From NCBI GenBank assembly GCA_001586965.3, contig LUCW03000322.1:35001-72500 (forward strand): a stretch of DNA of 37,500 nt. Direction: 5' to 3'. Source of the stretch: Sphaeroforma sirkka (Eukaryota; Opisthokonta; Ichthyosporea; Ichthyophonida). The notes under the pieces were generated by a model. It ran no database searches. It was not told where the DNA came from and was given only the letters and a program-made list of their open reading frames with translations. Every line of letters begins with the position of its first letter. Positions within the stretch are counted from its first letter, which is position 1. Positions 20,901 to 31,925 of this stretch are shown piece by piece. The position numbers were made by a program, and so were the translations under genes.

Positions 20901-23700
20901 GCATGAAACGTTTTTCGGACTTCTGCGGAAACACTTTAATGGGACCTAGCTCATGCTTAACAATGCGAAGTCCATGGTCGCTTGAAATATAATCTAGTTT
21001 CTTGGCTACAAGGCAACGACTGACAGTAGAGAGAGACGCATAAAAAAACTCTAAACCGGAGCAGACGTCAACTTTATGTATAACTATGACAATTTTAAAT
21101 TTGGCAGTACATTCGCTTGCGCTCACACAATTTAGACTAAGAAAACATTGAGTTAGACAACGCGGCGTTGTGTTCAAAGTAGTTGCAGCTGAGATCATAA
21201 TGGTGTACCTTTCTCAGGTAGCCACTATCGTATTAGATCCGTCTATAGGTGGAGTGATCTACCGAACTATCAACGAAAAAAAGCACATTTCTTTTACAAC
21301 TCTTTGCAATAAGAATCAACAAACTCGTTGATGCTACTACTGCTCTAAAACAACTTGAAGAATATGTTATTCGCAGTTGGGAAGCCGTTGGCAAAACATA
21401 ATTGCTAATTGTTTGTTTTGGTATGGCACAGATACCAGGAATACATAACCATCTCATTGATATGCCATCCCACTTACTTATGCAGGATTCTTAAGATACT
21501 GGCTGGATATTAAATAAATTGGAGTCCAACTTAGCATAATGCTTGGCGTCTGTTTGTAATAGAAGTATGAACATCCGTAAACGCAGTTCTGCACTTAAAC
21601 ATGTCAATTGAAATGCACCACGATCAAAACCATATGTATCTAGATACAGAAGGCATTGCATCCTATTCTTAAAGTCTAAGATCGAGCTAAAACCTACTTA
21701 ACGCAGCTTGCGCACAAGTTCGGTAAACGCTATTAATAAACAGTACGTTGTTGCAAAGTAGACATACGTGCTGGTTCACGAGTCTCCAATACTTAATCAA
21801 GTGTAATGCTAGTTCACGAGTCTCCAATACTTAATCAAGTCTTAGCAAGTCTCCAATACTTAGTAAAATTTATGTGACGTCTACTGAATAATTATTTGGA
21901 GGATAGAACTGAGGACTTGTTTCGCCCACTCAGTGTGTTCCAATACTGGTTCAAATCCAAACGTAATACTTCCAAAAGTAACACAAAACAAGCTACCGCA
22001 CTCACAAGGGAGCATGTATGGCCGAACAAGATCATCTTGCTTTTAGAAGGGACGAATCGTTTGTAAACCGATACCTTGAGCGCTACTGTTGGGTCTTGAA
22101 ATGTATTACAAATTACCAACATAAAAGCCGATTCACAATTAAGCCGATAAAATCCCGCGATCCAGGCAAATAGGCGGGAAATATACGTATCATTTCTTGT
22201 GGATGGCTGCGGGCTACGACACACTTTACACAATACCGAGCAAAACACCCGCACCACGAACAGCTACAAAACGGTGATATACCAGTTTCTACAACTTCAA
22301 TTTTCCCCCGGCATGATTTTTGTTGATAGTATCATCAATAGCAACATATCTACCATTTATATCCAAGAATGTCATATCATGTGAGATATGCTCATATGTG
22401 CTGTAGCAAAAGGAAACACTTTCTTAAGTGAAGATGTAAGAGTACTCAATCAGCAATCCCGAGTAGTTTCGATTTTTTTGCCGTATTCATCATATTTCAC
22501 ACCAATTCCGTCTTCAGGCCACTACGTCTCCTCACACTAAATATTAATCCAATTTGTCTTCAGTATTTAACTTTCAGAACAGTGAATGGCAAGGGACGCC
22601 AATCGGATATTGTATAGCTGAGGAGTTATATACAGTGTCTGTAATTGGTTTGTCTATTCAATTGCGATGGTGATGTGTGCGTGTGACTTGGGGGCAGGCA
22701 GCGGGCCTTTGCTAGCAATCAAATGATCAATACGCCGATCGGCATATAATTCCTCGATGCGCTAATTTCACATAGCAGTCCACTTAGCATGATTACGATG
22801 GCTCCTGCTCCTCGTTTAATTTGCACACTGATCGGACTTGTATGGACTGAATACTCGCGTTTGTCTACAGAAAATAGGCAATATAATCTGTATTTCGAGG
22901 CAGCATTGATGAAGCCGAGGAAAGATTTGAAAAGATTCGATTTGAATCCGATAGTGATTATTTCGATCAATTGTGCAGTATCGTAAGTTGTGCCGAGTTA
23001 TTGCATCACCGCATATACAGCCAAACCTGTAGTGGCATTAAACTGTGAAGAGGTATATTGCCTCAGACAATGTTTCTCTAAATAGTGCTTGTGTACATAT
23101 ATACACTGTAGTCCTTATTACGGAGTACTGTACCATCTCGTCCATGAACGACACGCAAATGAGCCCGGTTGATAGACATGCCTTTTTTTGTATTCCTGTT
23201 CATATTGTCAATTGACATCGGACCAAGGACGAGTTTCAACTCGGAAAAGATTATACACAGACTCGCGTACAAGCTATTGATACACTTACGCGCGTGATTT
23301 CAACACCCGTGCCATCCTCACATCCAATCAGGATGCAGCCAACGCTCTCCCAAGTGTGATGGCCAGGGTATCAGTCAGCCCCGTTGCGGTGGTTCGGTGG
23401 CCGTTTCGAATCTGGGGTTGTATCCACTAGCAGTGGAAGTTACCAGCAGATCGTGATAGTTAGATATTTCGATGTGTAGTCCACATCTGAGTTAAATCTG
23501 GAAGCGTTCAACCACCTGGAACGAAGCATCATCTTGATAACCGATATTAAATCAAGGCTTTTTATGCTTGAGTCGGATTTTGCAAAATATACTTTTATTG
23601 CTCATCTGAAGTGATGCTACTGCCAAATTAAACAGTCGTCGGGGTACTTTCAATCATTGTCTACATATTCTACTTTTATAAGACCAATGTAGGTCACGTA
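17940..23700. other. Region of short protein-like scraps without intact gene
   Basis: No frame exceeds about 130 codons. Several pieces have protein-like composition but end in stops or shift frame: about 18300-18440, 19376-19519, 20558-20680, 21191-21400, 22160-22384, 22789-22986 and 23400-23620 (all +). None shows a motif I can name. The continuation of the retroelement pol region is a possibility for the left part, but no reverse transcriptase YxDD block was found. It reads as old, decayed mobile or inserted DNA. Confidence 0.35.
21772..21865. repeat. Three-copy ~40-bp tandem repeat
   Basis: The words GGTTCACGAGTCTCCAATACTTAATCAAGT and shorter derivatives occur three times in a row. Confidence 0.75.
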
Positions 23701-23718
23701 TGCGTTCTAAAATGAATA

Positions 23719-23721
<3 letters not shown>

Positions 23722-23774
<53 letters not shown>
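23722..23774. repeat. (TA)n microsatellite
   Basis: About 26 uninterrupted TA units. Confidence 0.95.
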
Positions 23775-23776
<2 letters not shown>

Positions 23777-24053
23777 TATGTGCTCTACACCACTAAATTT
23801 CAATTCATTGTCTGCTACTGTTGTTCATCGACACATAGTGCCCTAGTTGCTCTGCACAGCTTCAACTTGAAACTTGAGTTCAACTATTGGAAGAATGGCA
23901 TTTCTCATCGGGTGCAGATATTAGAGATACCACAGTGTGGGCAGAAACCCGAAAAGTGGAGGAGTGTGGGTCTGCTGACGCGACAAATCCTTCGAAATTC
24001 AGCGCAGCACATGCCGAAAAATATAGGATCTAAAAGCTAGGAAACCAAAACAT

Positions 24054-24117
24054 TTCCAGAGGCGGACTTGAACCGCCGACCTGTTGCGTGTTAAGCAACC
24101 GTCATAACCAACTAGAG
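24054..24117 (-). pseudogene. 5'-truncated tRNA-Val (anticodon AAC)
   Basis: On the minus strand: a D-loop with A-box-like TCTAGTTGGTTATGAC, an anticodon arm GTTGC-TTAACAC-GCAAC (perfect 5-bp stem, loop reading AAC), a variable loop, and a T-arm GGCGG-TTCAAGT-CCGCC (perfect stem; B-box). The 3' acceptor strand would be TCTGGAA. The upstream bases (TTTAAAC) do not pair with it, so the 5' acceptor strand and part of the D-stem are missing. TTTT follows at 24050-24047, a Pol III stop. It could be a tRNA-derived repeat head rather than a decayed gene. Confidence 0.65.
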
Positions 24118-24342
24118 TTTAAACATATCGTCAAGTAAGAGATCTATCCGAGCATACAGACGGCTCGATACAGATGCATCCCTCAGTGTTGTCGCCATTA
24201 TTCCAATCGTATGGCACCGTCTACAACGGCTTCTGTCAAGCGCCCGTAGGTTGAAATCTCATAAGTATCTGTGTTGTGGCGATATTTTACGCTATTCGTG
24301 TGAGGTACTTTACCGGCTGTTTAAACGCGTTTCGTATTGACC

Positions 24343-24645
24343 ATGAATACGATGTTTACCACTGAATGGCGTCGACATGGCGACTTCCTTTACCATGCCC
24401 CCCCACAGTATTTATTGATCTCACGTTTTAGTATCACAAGTGACAATAAAAGTCCTAGGATATCCAGTTCGGTGATGAAAATTCAACTCGTGGAACCCTG
24501 GAGTGAGTCTGAGTTTGACGGTATTCGACAGTTACATCATATACCTGGTACGCCACTTGCTAACTCTAGAGCTACGTTTTACTATAGGCAAGTCTGTTGC
24601 AGCTACTATCCAACTAGCACGCAGGAACTACAACAAGAACAATAG
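24343..24645 (+). CDS. Hypothetical 100-residue protein or gene fragment
   Basis: An ATG at 24343 opens a 100-codon frame ending TAG at 24643-24645, with balanced amino-acid composition, mixed aromatic and charged residues and no simple repeats, unlike other ORFs in this spacer. No membrane helix, signal peptide or known motif is seen. It is the best single ORF between the retroelement and the GATA gene, but neighbouring decayed scraps suggest it may also be a remnant. Confidence 0.25.
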   Translation: MNTMFTTEWRRHGDFLYHAPPQYLLISRFSITSDNKSPRISSSVMKIQLVEPWSESEFDGIRQLHHIPGTPLANSRATFYYRQVCCSYYPTSTQELQQEQ

Positions 24646-25360
24646 ATCATTAGCACAAACAATGTGTGGATGGGTTCGCTAAATACTTGATTTGATTTCC
24701 TGACCCGTGATATTTCGTATACAGGCGGAATGAGTACACGATGGTCTAAACTACGAAATTAATTCGTCGAACGCCATGTGTATAATGATTTGCCACCACG
24801 TGGCATTCAACAAACCGCATGATGTGTGTTCATTAACGTTTATTTTTAAATACAATGCACGCATGTAGGTGCGTACTGGTTAAATCTACATTGTTGTTAT
24901 TAGTCTGGACAATACGGACACGGACGGTCTCAATGTAGTGCATCCACCTGACGGATCAGTATACTTGGAAACACTCGGGTGCGGACATACATTATAATAT
25001 AATAAGCCTAGCTGTGTAAGTCTGGCTGCAATCCGACAACCCGGCTATTTCCGTGGTCCTGGGGCCAGGGCACAAAACTTGAATAGAGGCTTCCTCGCGT
25101 ATCGCATCTCAAGGTGACGTTGTTCACTGATAGATTGTTACTATCAATACTCGGGACGCACAATATATGCGACCGGCGTATTCAGTGTGTGTTGTGTATT
25201 ACTGGGTGCTGTATGTTATACTGTATATTATGTTGGTGATGTGTGCTATACTGTATAATGCTCGTGATTTGTGTTGTGTTGTGTTGTGCTGTGTATAATG
25301 TTGCTGATATATGTAAGGCAAAATACTTTTCACAATCAACCGATGGGCAAGCCATGAGAC
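24646..25360. other. Spacer without recognised gene
   Basis: Mixed-composition sequence. A TGTATAATGTTG/TGCTATACTGTATA word repeats at 25200-25310. No ORF of interest. Confidence 0.5.
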
Positions 25361-26250
25361 ACTTAAGTATATATAGCATTAGAGCTCATTTAAGTATATA
25401 TAGCATTAGAGTTCATTTAAGTATATATAGCACTAGAGTTCATTTAAGTATACACCTCATTAGAGTTCATTCAAGTATACACCTCATCAGAGTTCATTTG
25501 AGTATACACCTCATTAGAGTTCATTTAAGTATATATAGCACTAGAGTTCATTTAAGTATACACCTCATTAGAGTTCATTTAAGTATACACCTCATCAGAG
25601 TTCATTTGAGTATACACCTCATTAGAGTTCATTTAAGTTACACCTCATCAGAGTTCATTTAAGTATACACCTCATCAGAGTTCATTCAAGTATACACCTC
25701 ATTCGAGTTCATTCAAGTATACACCTCATCAGAGTTCATTTGAGTATACACCTCATTAGAGTTCATTTAAGTGTACACCTCATCAGAGTTCATTTAAGTA
25801 TATACCTAATCAGAGTTCATTCAAGTATACACCTCATTAAAGTTCATTTAAGTATACACCTCATTGGGGTCCATTCAAGTATACACCTCATCAGAGTTCA
25901 TTTAAGTATACACCTCATCAAAGTTCATTTAAGTATACACCTCATTAAAGTTCATTTAAGTATACACCTCATTCGAGTTCATTCAAGTATTTAAGTATAC
26001 ACCTCATTAGTGTTCATTCGAGTATACACCTCATCAGAGTTCATTTAAGTATACACTTCATCAGAGTTCATTCAAGTATACACTTCATCAGAGTTCATTT
26101 GAGTATACACCTCATTAGAGTTAAGTATACACCTCATTAGAGTTAAGTACACACCTCATCAGAGTTCATTTAAGTATACACCTCATTAGAGTTCATTCAA
26201 GTATACACCTCATCAGAGTTAATTCAAGTATACACCTCATTGGAGTTCAT
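25361..26250. repeat. 27-bp minisatellite, about 33 units
   Basis: The unit reads roughly GAGTTCATTTAAGTATACACCTCATTA. The leftmost units carry the variant TATATATAGCATTAGAG; most others carry TATACACCTCATTAGAG or CATCAGAG. Unit length divisible by three makes long repetitive ORFs on the plus strand, which I do not take as genes. The array ends about 110 bases past the stop of the GATA gene. Confidence 0.95.
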
Positions 26251-26361
26251 CATCGTGTCCCCGTCATCGTCCTGCGGGTGATCCGTTACCTGCGGTTGTT
26301 GCGCACGCTGGTTGTGCTGGGCGGGTGGTTGCTGACTCATCCCTTCCTTCTGCTGCTTGCT
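26227..26361 (-). other. In-frame 45-codon extension downstream of the GATA stop
   Basis: Directly after TAG the same frame stays open for 45 codons to a TGA in the first minisatellite unit. It is Gln/Pro-rich, then acidic (MSQQPPAQHNQRAQQPQ, then DHPQDD), like the host protein's composition. Options are a premature stop, readthrough, or a 54-nt intron (GTACAG to CAATAG, both phase 0) removing the TAG. The possible intron lacks a pyrimidine tract. Confidence 0.35.
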
Positions 26362-29300
26362 CTATTGACCCGTCTGCTCATTCCCAATCCCAATCCCATT
26401 CCCCTGTGCCTGTACCCCCTTCGTCTTCTTCGCTTCTTGGTTGGCCCAGTACCGTTTCCGGCGCCTCTCGTTCTTCTCTTCCCGATTTTGGAAGTGGTTC
26501 TGCCGCAGACCACACGAGTTGCACAGGATCTCCTTATCAGCACCCGATCGCCACTGCGCCGTCTCCGTAGCCCCGCACATCGTACACTGCCGTTGCCCGG
26601 AAGTACCGGACAGCTTGCTCATACTCTGCTTCGCCGAGGCATGGCCAGGGCCCAGCGCCGGTGCGTGTGAGTGGGCCGGTATCTGCCCCACAGCCTGAGA
26701 CCCGTGTGCGTAGGGATACGCACGATTGTCTACACTACCCGAGCTACTTGTCGAACTGTGGTGTCGCATCTCTTCGCTGTCCATCGGTGCGGCCGGTGCC
26801 CGCACTTCGGTCATATACACATCCCCACTCTCGCGTGCGTATATCGGACTGATCTTCGGGGACGTGGTATTCGACGACGGCTTCGTCATCAACCGTGGAG
26901 ACGAGTACGTGTGCAGTCTGCGCGTAGGTCCGAAGCCTCCCGCAGACTCCCTACCAGACCCAGCAGGACCCCTGTGGTCCATTTTCGAGGCCCTGGGTGC
27001 GTCCAGATAGTTTCCCATGCTCATATGCTGGTCGATCATCGCATGTGCACCGGCTACATCTTTAGGTACGTCCTGCACACCCTGGGCTACCATACTCGTG
27101 GCTTCGCTGCCCCGAGTGCCGCCCACACCGTTGGCAGACATACCCGGAGGTACCAAGAACTTTCTGGGCCCGTTGACTGCCGAGCCAGAGCTAGGCGCAT
27201 CTCGGCCCACATCCAGGGCACTGCGCACCCGGTAGTTATCCGAAAAAGACCGCTGTACACGGGACAGCTCTGGCGAGGCGTGGCGAGACGGCCACATCTG
27301 CGGATGGGGTGATAGCGACGCATTGCGCTTGGCCACAAGATCGAGAACATCGTGCTGCCGGCTGCCTTGCACGCGGTTGCCCATGCCCATATCTGTGTCG
27401 GCTGCGGTGTTTGGCATGGTCATGGTCCGGACATGCCGCCCCCCACGATCGTCCTCACCCATAGACTCACTCTCCATAGCCGGGGCGTTCTGTGTATGGC
27501 CCTCCCGTGTCTCGGCTATACTGGAGCTGCTCATATACTGTTGCTTAGGCTCTGAGCGCTGCAGTGTTTCCTCCGTATGCCACGGGTGAAAGGCCGCCGG
27601 CGTATGTGTACGATATGTGGGAGCTGACGGGTGCGCGTTCACCTGGGACTGTCCTGGGTCTCCATCACCCCCGCTCATACGCTCATCTATACTGCCGTAC
27701 GCTTCCGCTTGGTCCATATGCCGCTGTTGCGTATAGTGCCTCGCCAGGGGCGAGCGCACACCGGAGTAATGTCCCGATGCACCCCGGACTGAGGATTGCT
27801 GCTGCCAGGACACGGAGCGTGTGACGCGGTCCTGAGGACTGTGTGGGTGTAGGCCCACATAGCTGCGATGGGACTTAGGCGACGCATCGGTTTCCTGGTG
27901 ATTAGTCATGTACTTCTCTGACGCGGTATTCTCTTTCACCGTATCGTCGTTGAGGTACGGCCCCCAGATCTTGGGCGTGGCTTTCATCCCAGCCTCACCT
28001 TCTCGTTCTGGACCTATATCACCGCTGTTGTGTCTGCTGTCCCTGGTATGCTCTCTGCCTTCGTATGGGCTCTGCACACCCATCCCAGGCGAAGTTTCCA
28101 ACTGTTGATTGTGGCGTGCGAGCACCTTACACGTGCCACTCCCAACTATAGTACTGCTGTTGTTCGATCCATACGGACTACGCAAGTGCGAGGACGATGT
28201 AGTCCTGCGCGTCGGCCCCCCCGCACTAGAACCCGGGTCATACACTCCAGTCTTACGTACGACCTGGTGTGAATAGTAGCCTCCTTCGGGGTGCACTCTC
28301 TCGCTCTCATCCCCTTCATGACCCATGTTATTCTGGGCCATATGCACCTGCTCTGGCCCACCCGCACCTCCATACGGGCGCACAGGACCGCTGGACGTGC
28401 GCTGCATGACCATACGCTCACGCTCGCCCTCGTTTTCATCGTATCGAACTTTATTCGCCCCACTGCCATACACACCCTGCTGCGTACTTCCCCAGGCGGG
28501 GCCGTGCTCCCCCACATCCCCGTCCTGCCGAGCTTCGCCTGATGGGAACGGTTGCCCATACGAGCGGTCGCCACTATACTGTCTCCCGGCAGCCCCGAAG
28601 AACTCCTGGCGGTACTGCGGTTCATTGTAGCCAAACTTGGGGTCGCCTTGGCCGTGCCTCGCATAGCCTTGCACCTGTTGAGGAGGTGCATGGGGCTGCT
28701 CCTCGGGGTCTCTATTATTCTGTGAGTGTGAGGTGGCAAACGGATGTCTGACCTCGGCCGCGACAGGGTACAGAGAATCGGACTGTGTCCTGGATGCTCT
28801 GCCCTGTCCTGGCATGCGGTAGGGTATGCTGCTCATGCCGCGGGGGGGCGGAGCACTCCGTACGTTGACCTCCTGATAATAGCCTGCGCCCGTGTCGTCT
28901 GGGGGGTTGTTATGGTTATTGCCCTGGCTACCGGTACCCTGATAGCGCGGATCACGTTGTTGGGTTGGCATATCAGTAGACGGCCGGAACTGTGGTTGGC
29001 CCTGAGTAAAGGCCTCAGTACCTCCGTTGTATGCACCTGAAGATCCGGGTTGTGGTCCCCGAGGCCCATCGTACTGTGGGGGCGGGCCGCCTGGTCCCGG
29101 TACAGGGTATACCCCCATACTAACACACTTGTGACACTGTTGTCTGCGTGCATTGAGATCGGCTATAGTCAGAGGCCTGGGGCAGCTCACACAGCCGTAA
29201 TCTGAGTTCTCCTGCATTGCCACACTCGCATGTCCACCGATATCTCTACTAACACCCCGCTGAATCGTTCGCTCGGGTGGCCCAACTGTCCTGAATGTTT

Positions 29301-30006
29301 CTCCCGGGCGCTCTTGGTCCTTGCCCTTCACACCACTTTCGATGCTCTCTACACGCACACTCTCCAGCCCACTCGCACTCCTTCGCATGGGGTCTTTGGT
29401 AGTCCCAGAACCTTTCTGTTTGGTTCGAGGTGCGTCCTGGGATTGTCCCTTTTTCTGACTATCATTCTTCATCTTACCTTGCTTACCCCCGCTCTTACCC
29501 TTCGCGTCATCTCCCTGCGACGTCGGTTTTTTACCATTCTTATGCTTTACTCGTGTGAACGTTCGGCGATCACACAGCTTCAGTGGTCGCATAGTACCGT
29601 TCTTGCGTTCGTATATACCACACGCATTGCACAAGACTTGCCCCTCATTCCCTCGCCGCCACTGTGTAGTCGACGTACCCTTACAATTAGCGCACACTGA
29701 CACCTCAGAACCACCCTTCTCTTCGTCCTGTGGGACCATAGTCTCGCTGCTCTGTTGAGTACCTTGAATATTTACGTACCCTTGACGAAACCCCTGTACC
29801 GGGCCTGCAACAACATGGCCGTATCCGTATGGGGCTCCTCCTGCAGGCGCTATGTTGTCGTTGCGCTTGGCATTGTACCGTTGTGGGCCTAAGCTTGCCT
29901 GTGCAAAGTCGTTGGTTAGTGTAGACCGTACAGGTACATGTTCGAACTCATTTAAATCGACCGGCGGACGTAAGCCGGCAGCATGTTGTGTTTTGGGACT
30001 TGCCAT
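26362..30006 (-). CDS. GATA-type zinc-finger transcription factor, 1214 aa
   Basis: Single uninterrupted frame from ATG (30004-30006) to TAG (26362-26364). Finger 1 at residues 105-129 and finger 2 at 1141-1165 are both CX2CX17CX2C with the GATA hallmarks QWRR or QWRS and LCNAC or LCNSC. Finger 1 is followed by a Lys/Arg-rich tail, finger 2 by NERRRKRYW. GATA fingers bind (A/T)GATA(A/G) DNA in the nucleus. A third cysteine pair set at 272-275 and 291-294 (CX2CX15CX2C) is not a standard GATA finger. The ~850-residue middle is rich in Gly, Ser, Pro, Gln and His, without repeats, and is probably disordered. Intronless, whereas its neighbours have many introns. An in-frame 45-codon tail follows the TAG. 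Antisense ORFs across the gene are shadows. Confidence 0.9.
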   Translation of the reverse strand: MASPKTQHAAGLRPPVDLNEFEHVPVRSTLTNDFAQASLGPQRYNAKRNDNIAPAGGAPYGYGHVVAGPVQGFRQGYVNIQGTQQSSETMVPQDEEKGGSEVSVCANCKGTSTTQWRRGNEGQVLCNACGIYERKNGTMRPLKLCDRRTFTRVKHKNGKKPTSQGDDAKGKSGGKQGKMKNDSQKKGQSQDAPRTKQKGSGTTKDPMRRSASGLESVRVESIESGVKGKDQERPGETFRTVGPPERTIQRGVSRDIGGHASVAMQENSDYGCVSCPRPLTIADLNARRQQCHKCVSMGVYPVPGPGGPPPQYDGPRGPQPGSSGAYNGGTEAFTQGQPQFRPSTDMPTQQRDPRYQGTGSQGNNHNNPPDDTGAGYYQEVNVRSAPPPRGMSSIPYRMPGQGRASRTQSDSLYPVAAEVRHPFATSHSQNNRDPEEQPHAPPQQVQGYARHGQGDPKFGYNEPQYRQEFFGAAGRQYSGDRSYGQPFPSGEARQDGDVGEHGPAWGSTQQGVYGSGANKVRYDENEGERERMVMQRTSSGPVRPYGGAGGPEQVHMAQNNMGHEGDESERVHPEGGYYSHQVVRKTGVYDPGSSAGGPTRRTTSSSHLRSPYGSNNSSTIVGSGTCKVLARHNQQLETSPGMGVQSPYEGREHTRDSRHNSGDIGPEREGEAGMKATPKIWGPYLNDDTVKENTASEKYMTNHQETDASPKSHRSYVGLHPHSPQDRVTRSVSWQQQSSVRGASGHYSGVRSPLARHYTQQRHMDQAEAYGSIDERMSGGDGDPGQSQVNAHPSAPTYRTHTPAAFHPWHTEETLQRSEPKQQYMSSSSIAETREGHTQNAPAMESESMGEDDRGGRHVRTMTMPNTAADTDMGMGNRVQGSRQHDVLDLVAKRNASLSPHPQMWPSRHASPELSRVQRSFSDNYRVRSALDVGRDAPSSGSAVNGPRKFLVPPGMSANGVGGTRGSEATSMVAQGVQDVPKDVAGAHAMIDQHMSMGNYLDAPRASKMDHRGPAGSGRESAGGFGPTRRLHTYSSPRLMTKPSSNTTSPKISPIYARESGDVYMTEVRAPAAPMDSEEMRHHSSTSSSGSVDNRAYPYAHGSQAVGQIPAHSHAPALGPGHASAKQSMSKLSGTSGQRQCTMCGATETAQWRSGADKEILCNSCGLRQNHFQNREEKNERRRKRYWANQEAKKTKGVQAQGNGIGIGNEQTGQ

Positions 30007-31925
30007 GCTTACTAATCATAAGTGAAAGAGAGTGTAAGACCGAGTTACTATATTATATTGCAGCTGTGATACTGTGGTATCTTGCGTGGAATACTTTACA
30101 TTTGTGCTGTGCGTACGAGGTGATGGCTACAAGCCTATGAAACAACTGGAACTCGCACGAGTGTAGAACGAGATCTCAACCGCCCAAATCAGCTCAGCAG
30201 ATCACAACTGAATAACAGCAAGCTACTTAATATGAGAATAACTGTACATATAGTATACAATAACTACGGCCGAGCCAGCTACGACCTACAGCACTACAAC
30301 TGCAAACAATACGTCTAACTGCAAACGATACGTCATGTATGATGTATCCTGTGTAGGGTACTTCAATATTCCTATACCTCGCATGAAGGGGCTGAGTATC
30401 GTTACATATGTATAAATATGTATAATAATATTATTGTAAAATAAAATAAAAAGGATCTATACCGTTGTTCACAGTATTGTACCATTTTACGGTTTTGACC
30501 AGGCAGTGGCACCGGCTTGTTTCGGGTTGTGATTTATATATATATTCTTTATTATTTTTTGGCTGGTTTTTTGGTTTTCTTTTGAATTTTCATAGCCTAA
30601 TAAATTAAAACATTTTTTTGGGCAAGTATGTATTTTGGGTTTTTTTTTCAGAGTGGTTTTGGTCCTTGTTCTTATTTTTTGAATGCTTTATTTTTTATTT
30701 TAGGACCATCGAGCCAATCCGCGAGCACTGACTGGACTGTGTACTCTTTCTTCCTAATTATAATCTATTTCAAAACAAAATATTAAATAAAAACTGAATG
30801 TGACCCACTCAACAAGTCAACGACTGGCTTTTCCCCGATCCCACGGACCCACAGTGGCACAGTCCCATGTCCCACGCTTATTGCGTTGAAGCGTATAAAC
30901 GTTGAATAAATTTACGAAAACGGTCCTATTTATGTCTTTATAGGTGCAATATCGGAGTCCTGAGGTGCAAAGCCAATACTACACTCTTTAAGTCCAGGAG
31001 GCTGTTCATCTATGTAAGAACCCCCCCAGTTTTTTGACCCGTATAGGTCGAAGAAAAATCGCGTTTACGTTCAACTTTTGTATCGGACATCTTTAACGAA
31101 TTGTAACTTAAAATTTGCCCTAGTTGTTGGTTTATTTTATTTTTAAACACAGCAATCATTTTCTCGTGATATGATTGGCTAAGAACTGCGCAGGTGTAAA
31201 TACTAACACAATAGATAGTTCGAGATGTCCAAGGTTAATTTATAGTATTATTACGAGCAATATCAATAAACAAATAAATATTTACAGCTAACAGACATCT
31301 CTACCTGGAACGGTGGATGTATGCATGCTAGACTCGCACATGTATGTACCCGGCTGAGGCACGCACCATAGGGGTGGCATATGCAAGTCCTTATCTTTAG
31401 TGTCTTAGGTGATGGGTGATGCCATATTAGTATCCTAGCATCAAGCCATATCATTGTCCTAGATGTTCTGGCAAAACGGCTTCACAATGCCCATACCACC
31501 ACGGTATCACGCTTCCCCCTCAATATACTGATTTGGAAGTGCGAGAGTACAAATTAGTGCATACATAAAAATTAGTATATATATAAATCAGTATATATAT
31601 TTATATAAATTAGTGTATATATACATAACGCACAATCAGTCACTTAGAATTCTCAACAGTGGTATTGAGGATATAGACAAGCTCATGATGTTCGTCTCCG
31701 ATATACATATCAGTAGGAGAGTGCGGCGCATTCTGTGTATCTAACTCTAAGCACCATTCAACGCTCAAAAATCTCAGCAGTAATGTTAAAGAGTGGTTAT
31801 AAACGAACTTCAAATATTAAACAGCGCCTGTGTCACAAACACGACCACATGACCAACTGACGATAAAAAAGTATGCTTTTTTGCAGCGTTTTAGCATGAT
31901 AATGATAGTTTTATTATTATTAGAT
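30007..31925. other. AT-rich spacer, GATA gene 5' side
   Basis: No gene is seen. 30420-30820 and 31120-31160 are T-run/A-run rich, like 9404-13300. 31568-31630 is a TATATA/ATTAGTATAT simple repeat. Minus-strand AATAAA (31910-31915) is a plausible poly(A) signal for the gephyrin-like gene. No TATA box is assignable for the GATA gene. Confidence 0.45.

Noticed and set aside
25243..25994. Plus-strand ORFs of 139 and 84 codons with HLIRVHLSI repeats
   Set aside because: Produced by the 27-bp satellite, whose unit length is a multiple of three; no unique coding sequence.
25361..26250. CRISPR-like array of regular repeats
   Set aside because: Units are contiguous with no unique spacers, and the context is eukaryotic.
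26671..29700. Several 60-213-codon plus-strand ORFs
   Set aside because: Antisense to the strongly supported GATA gene and lacking motifs.
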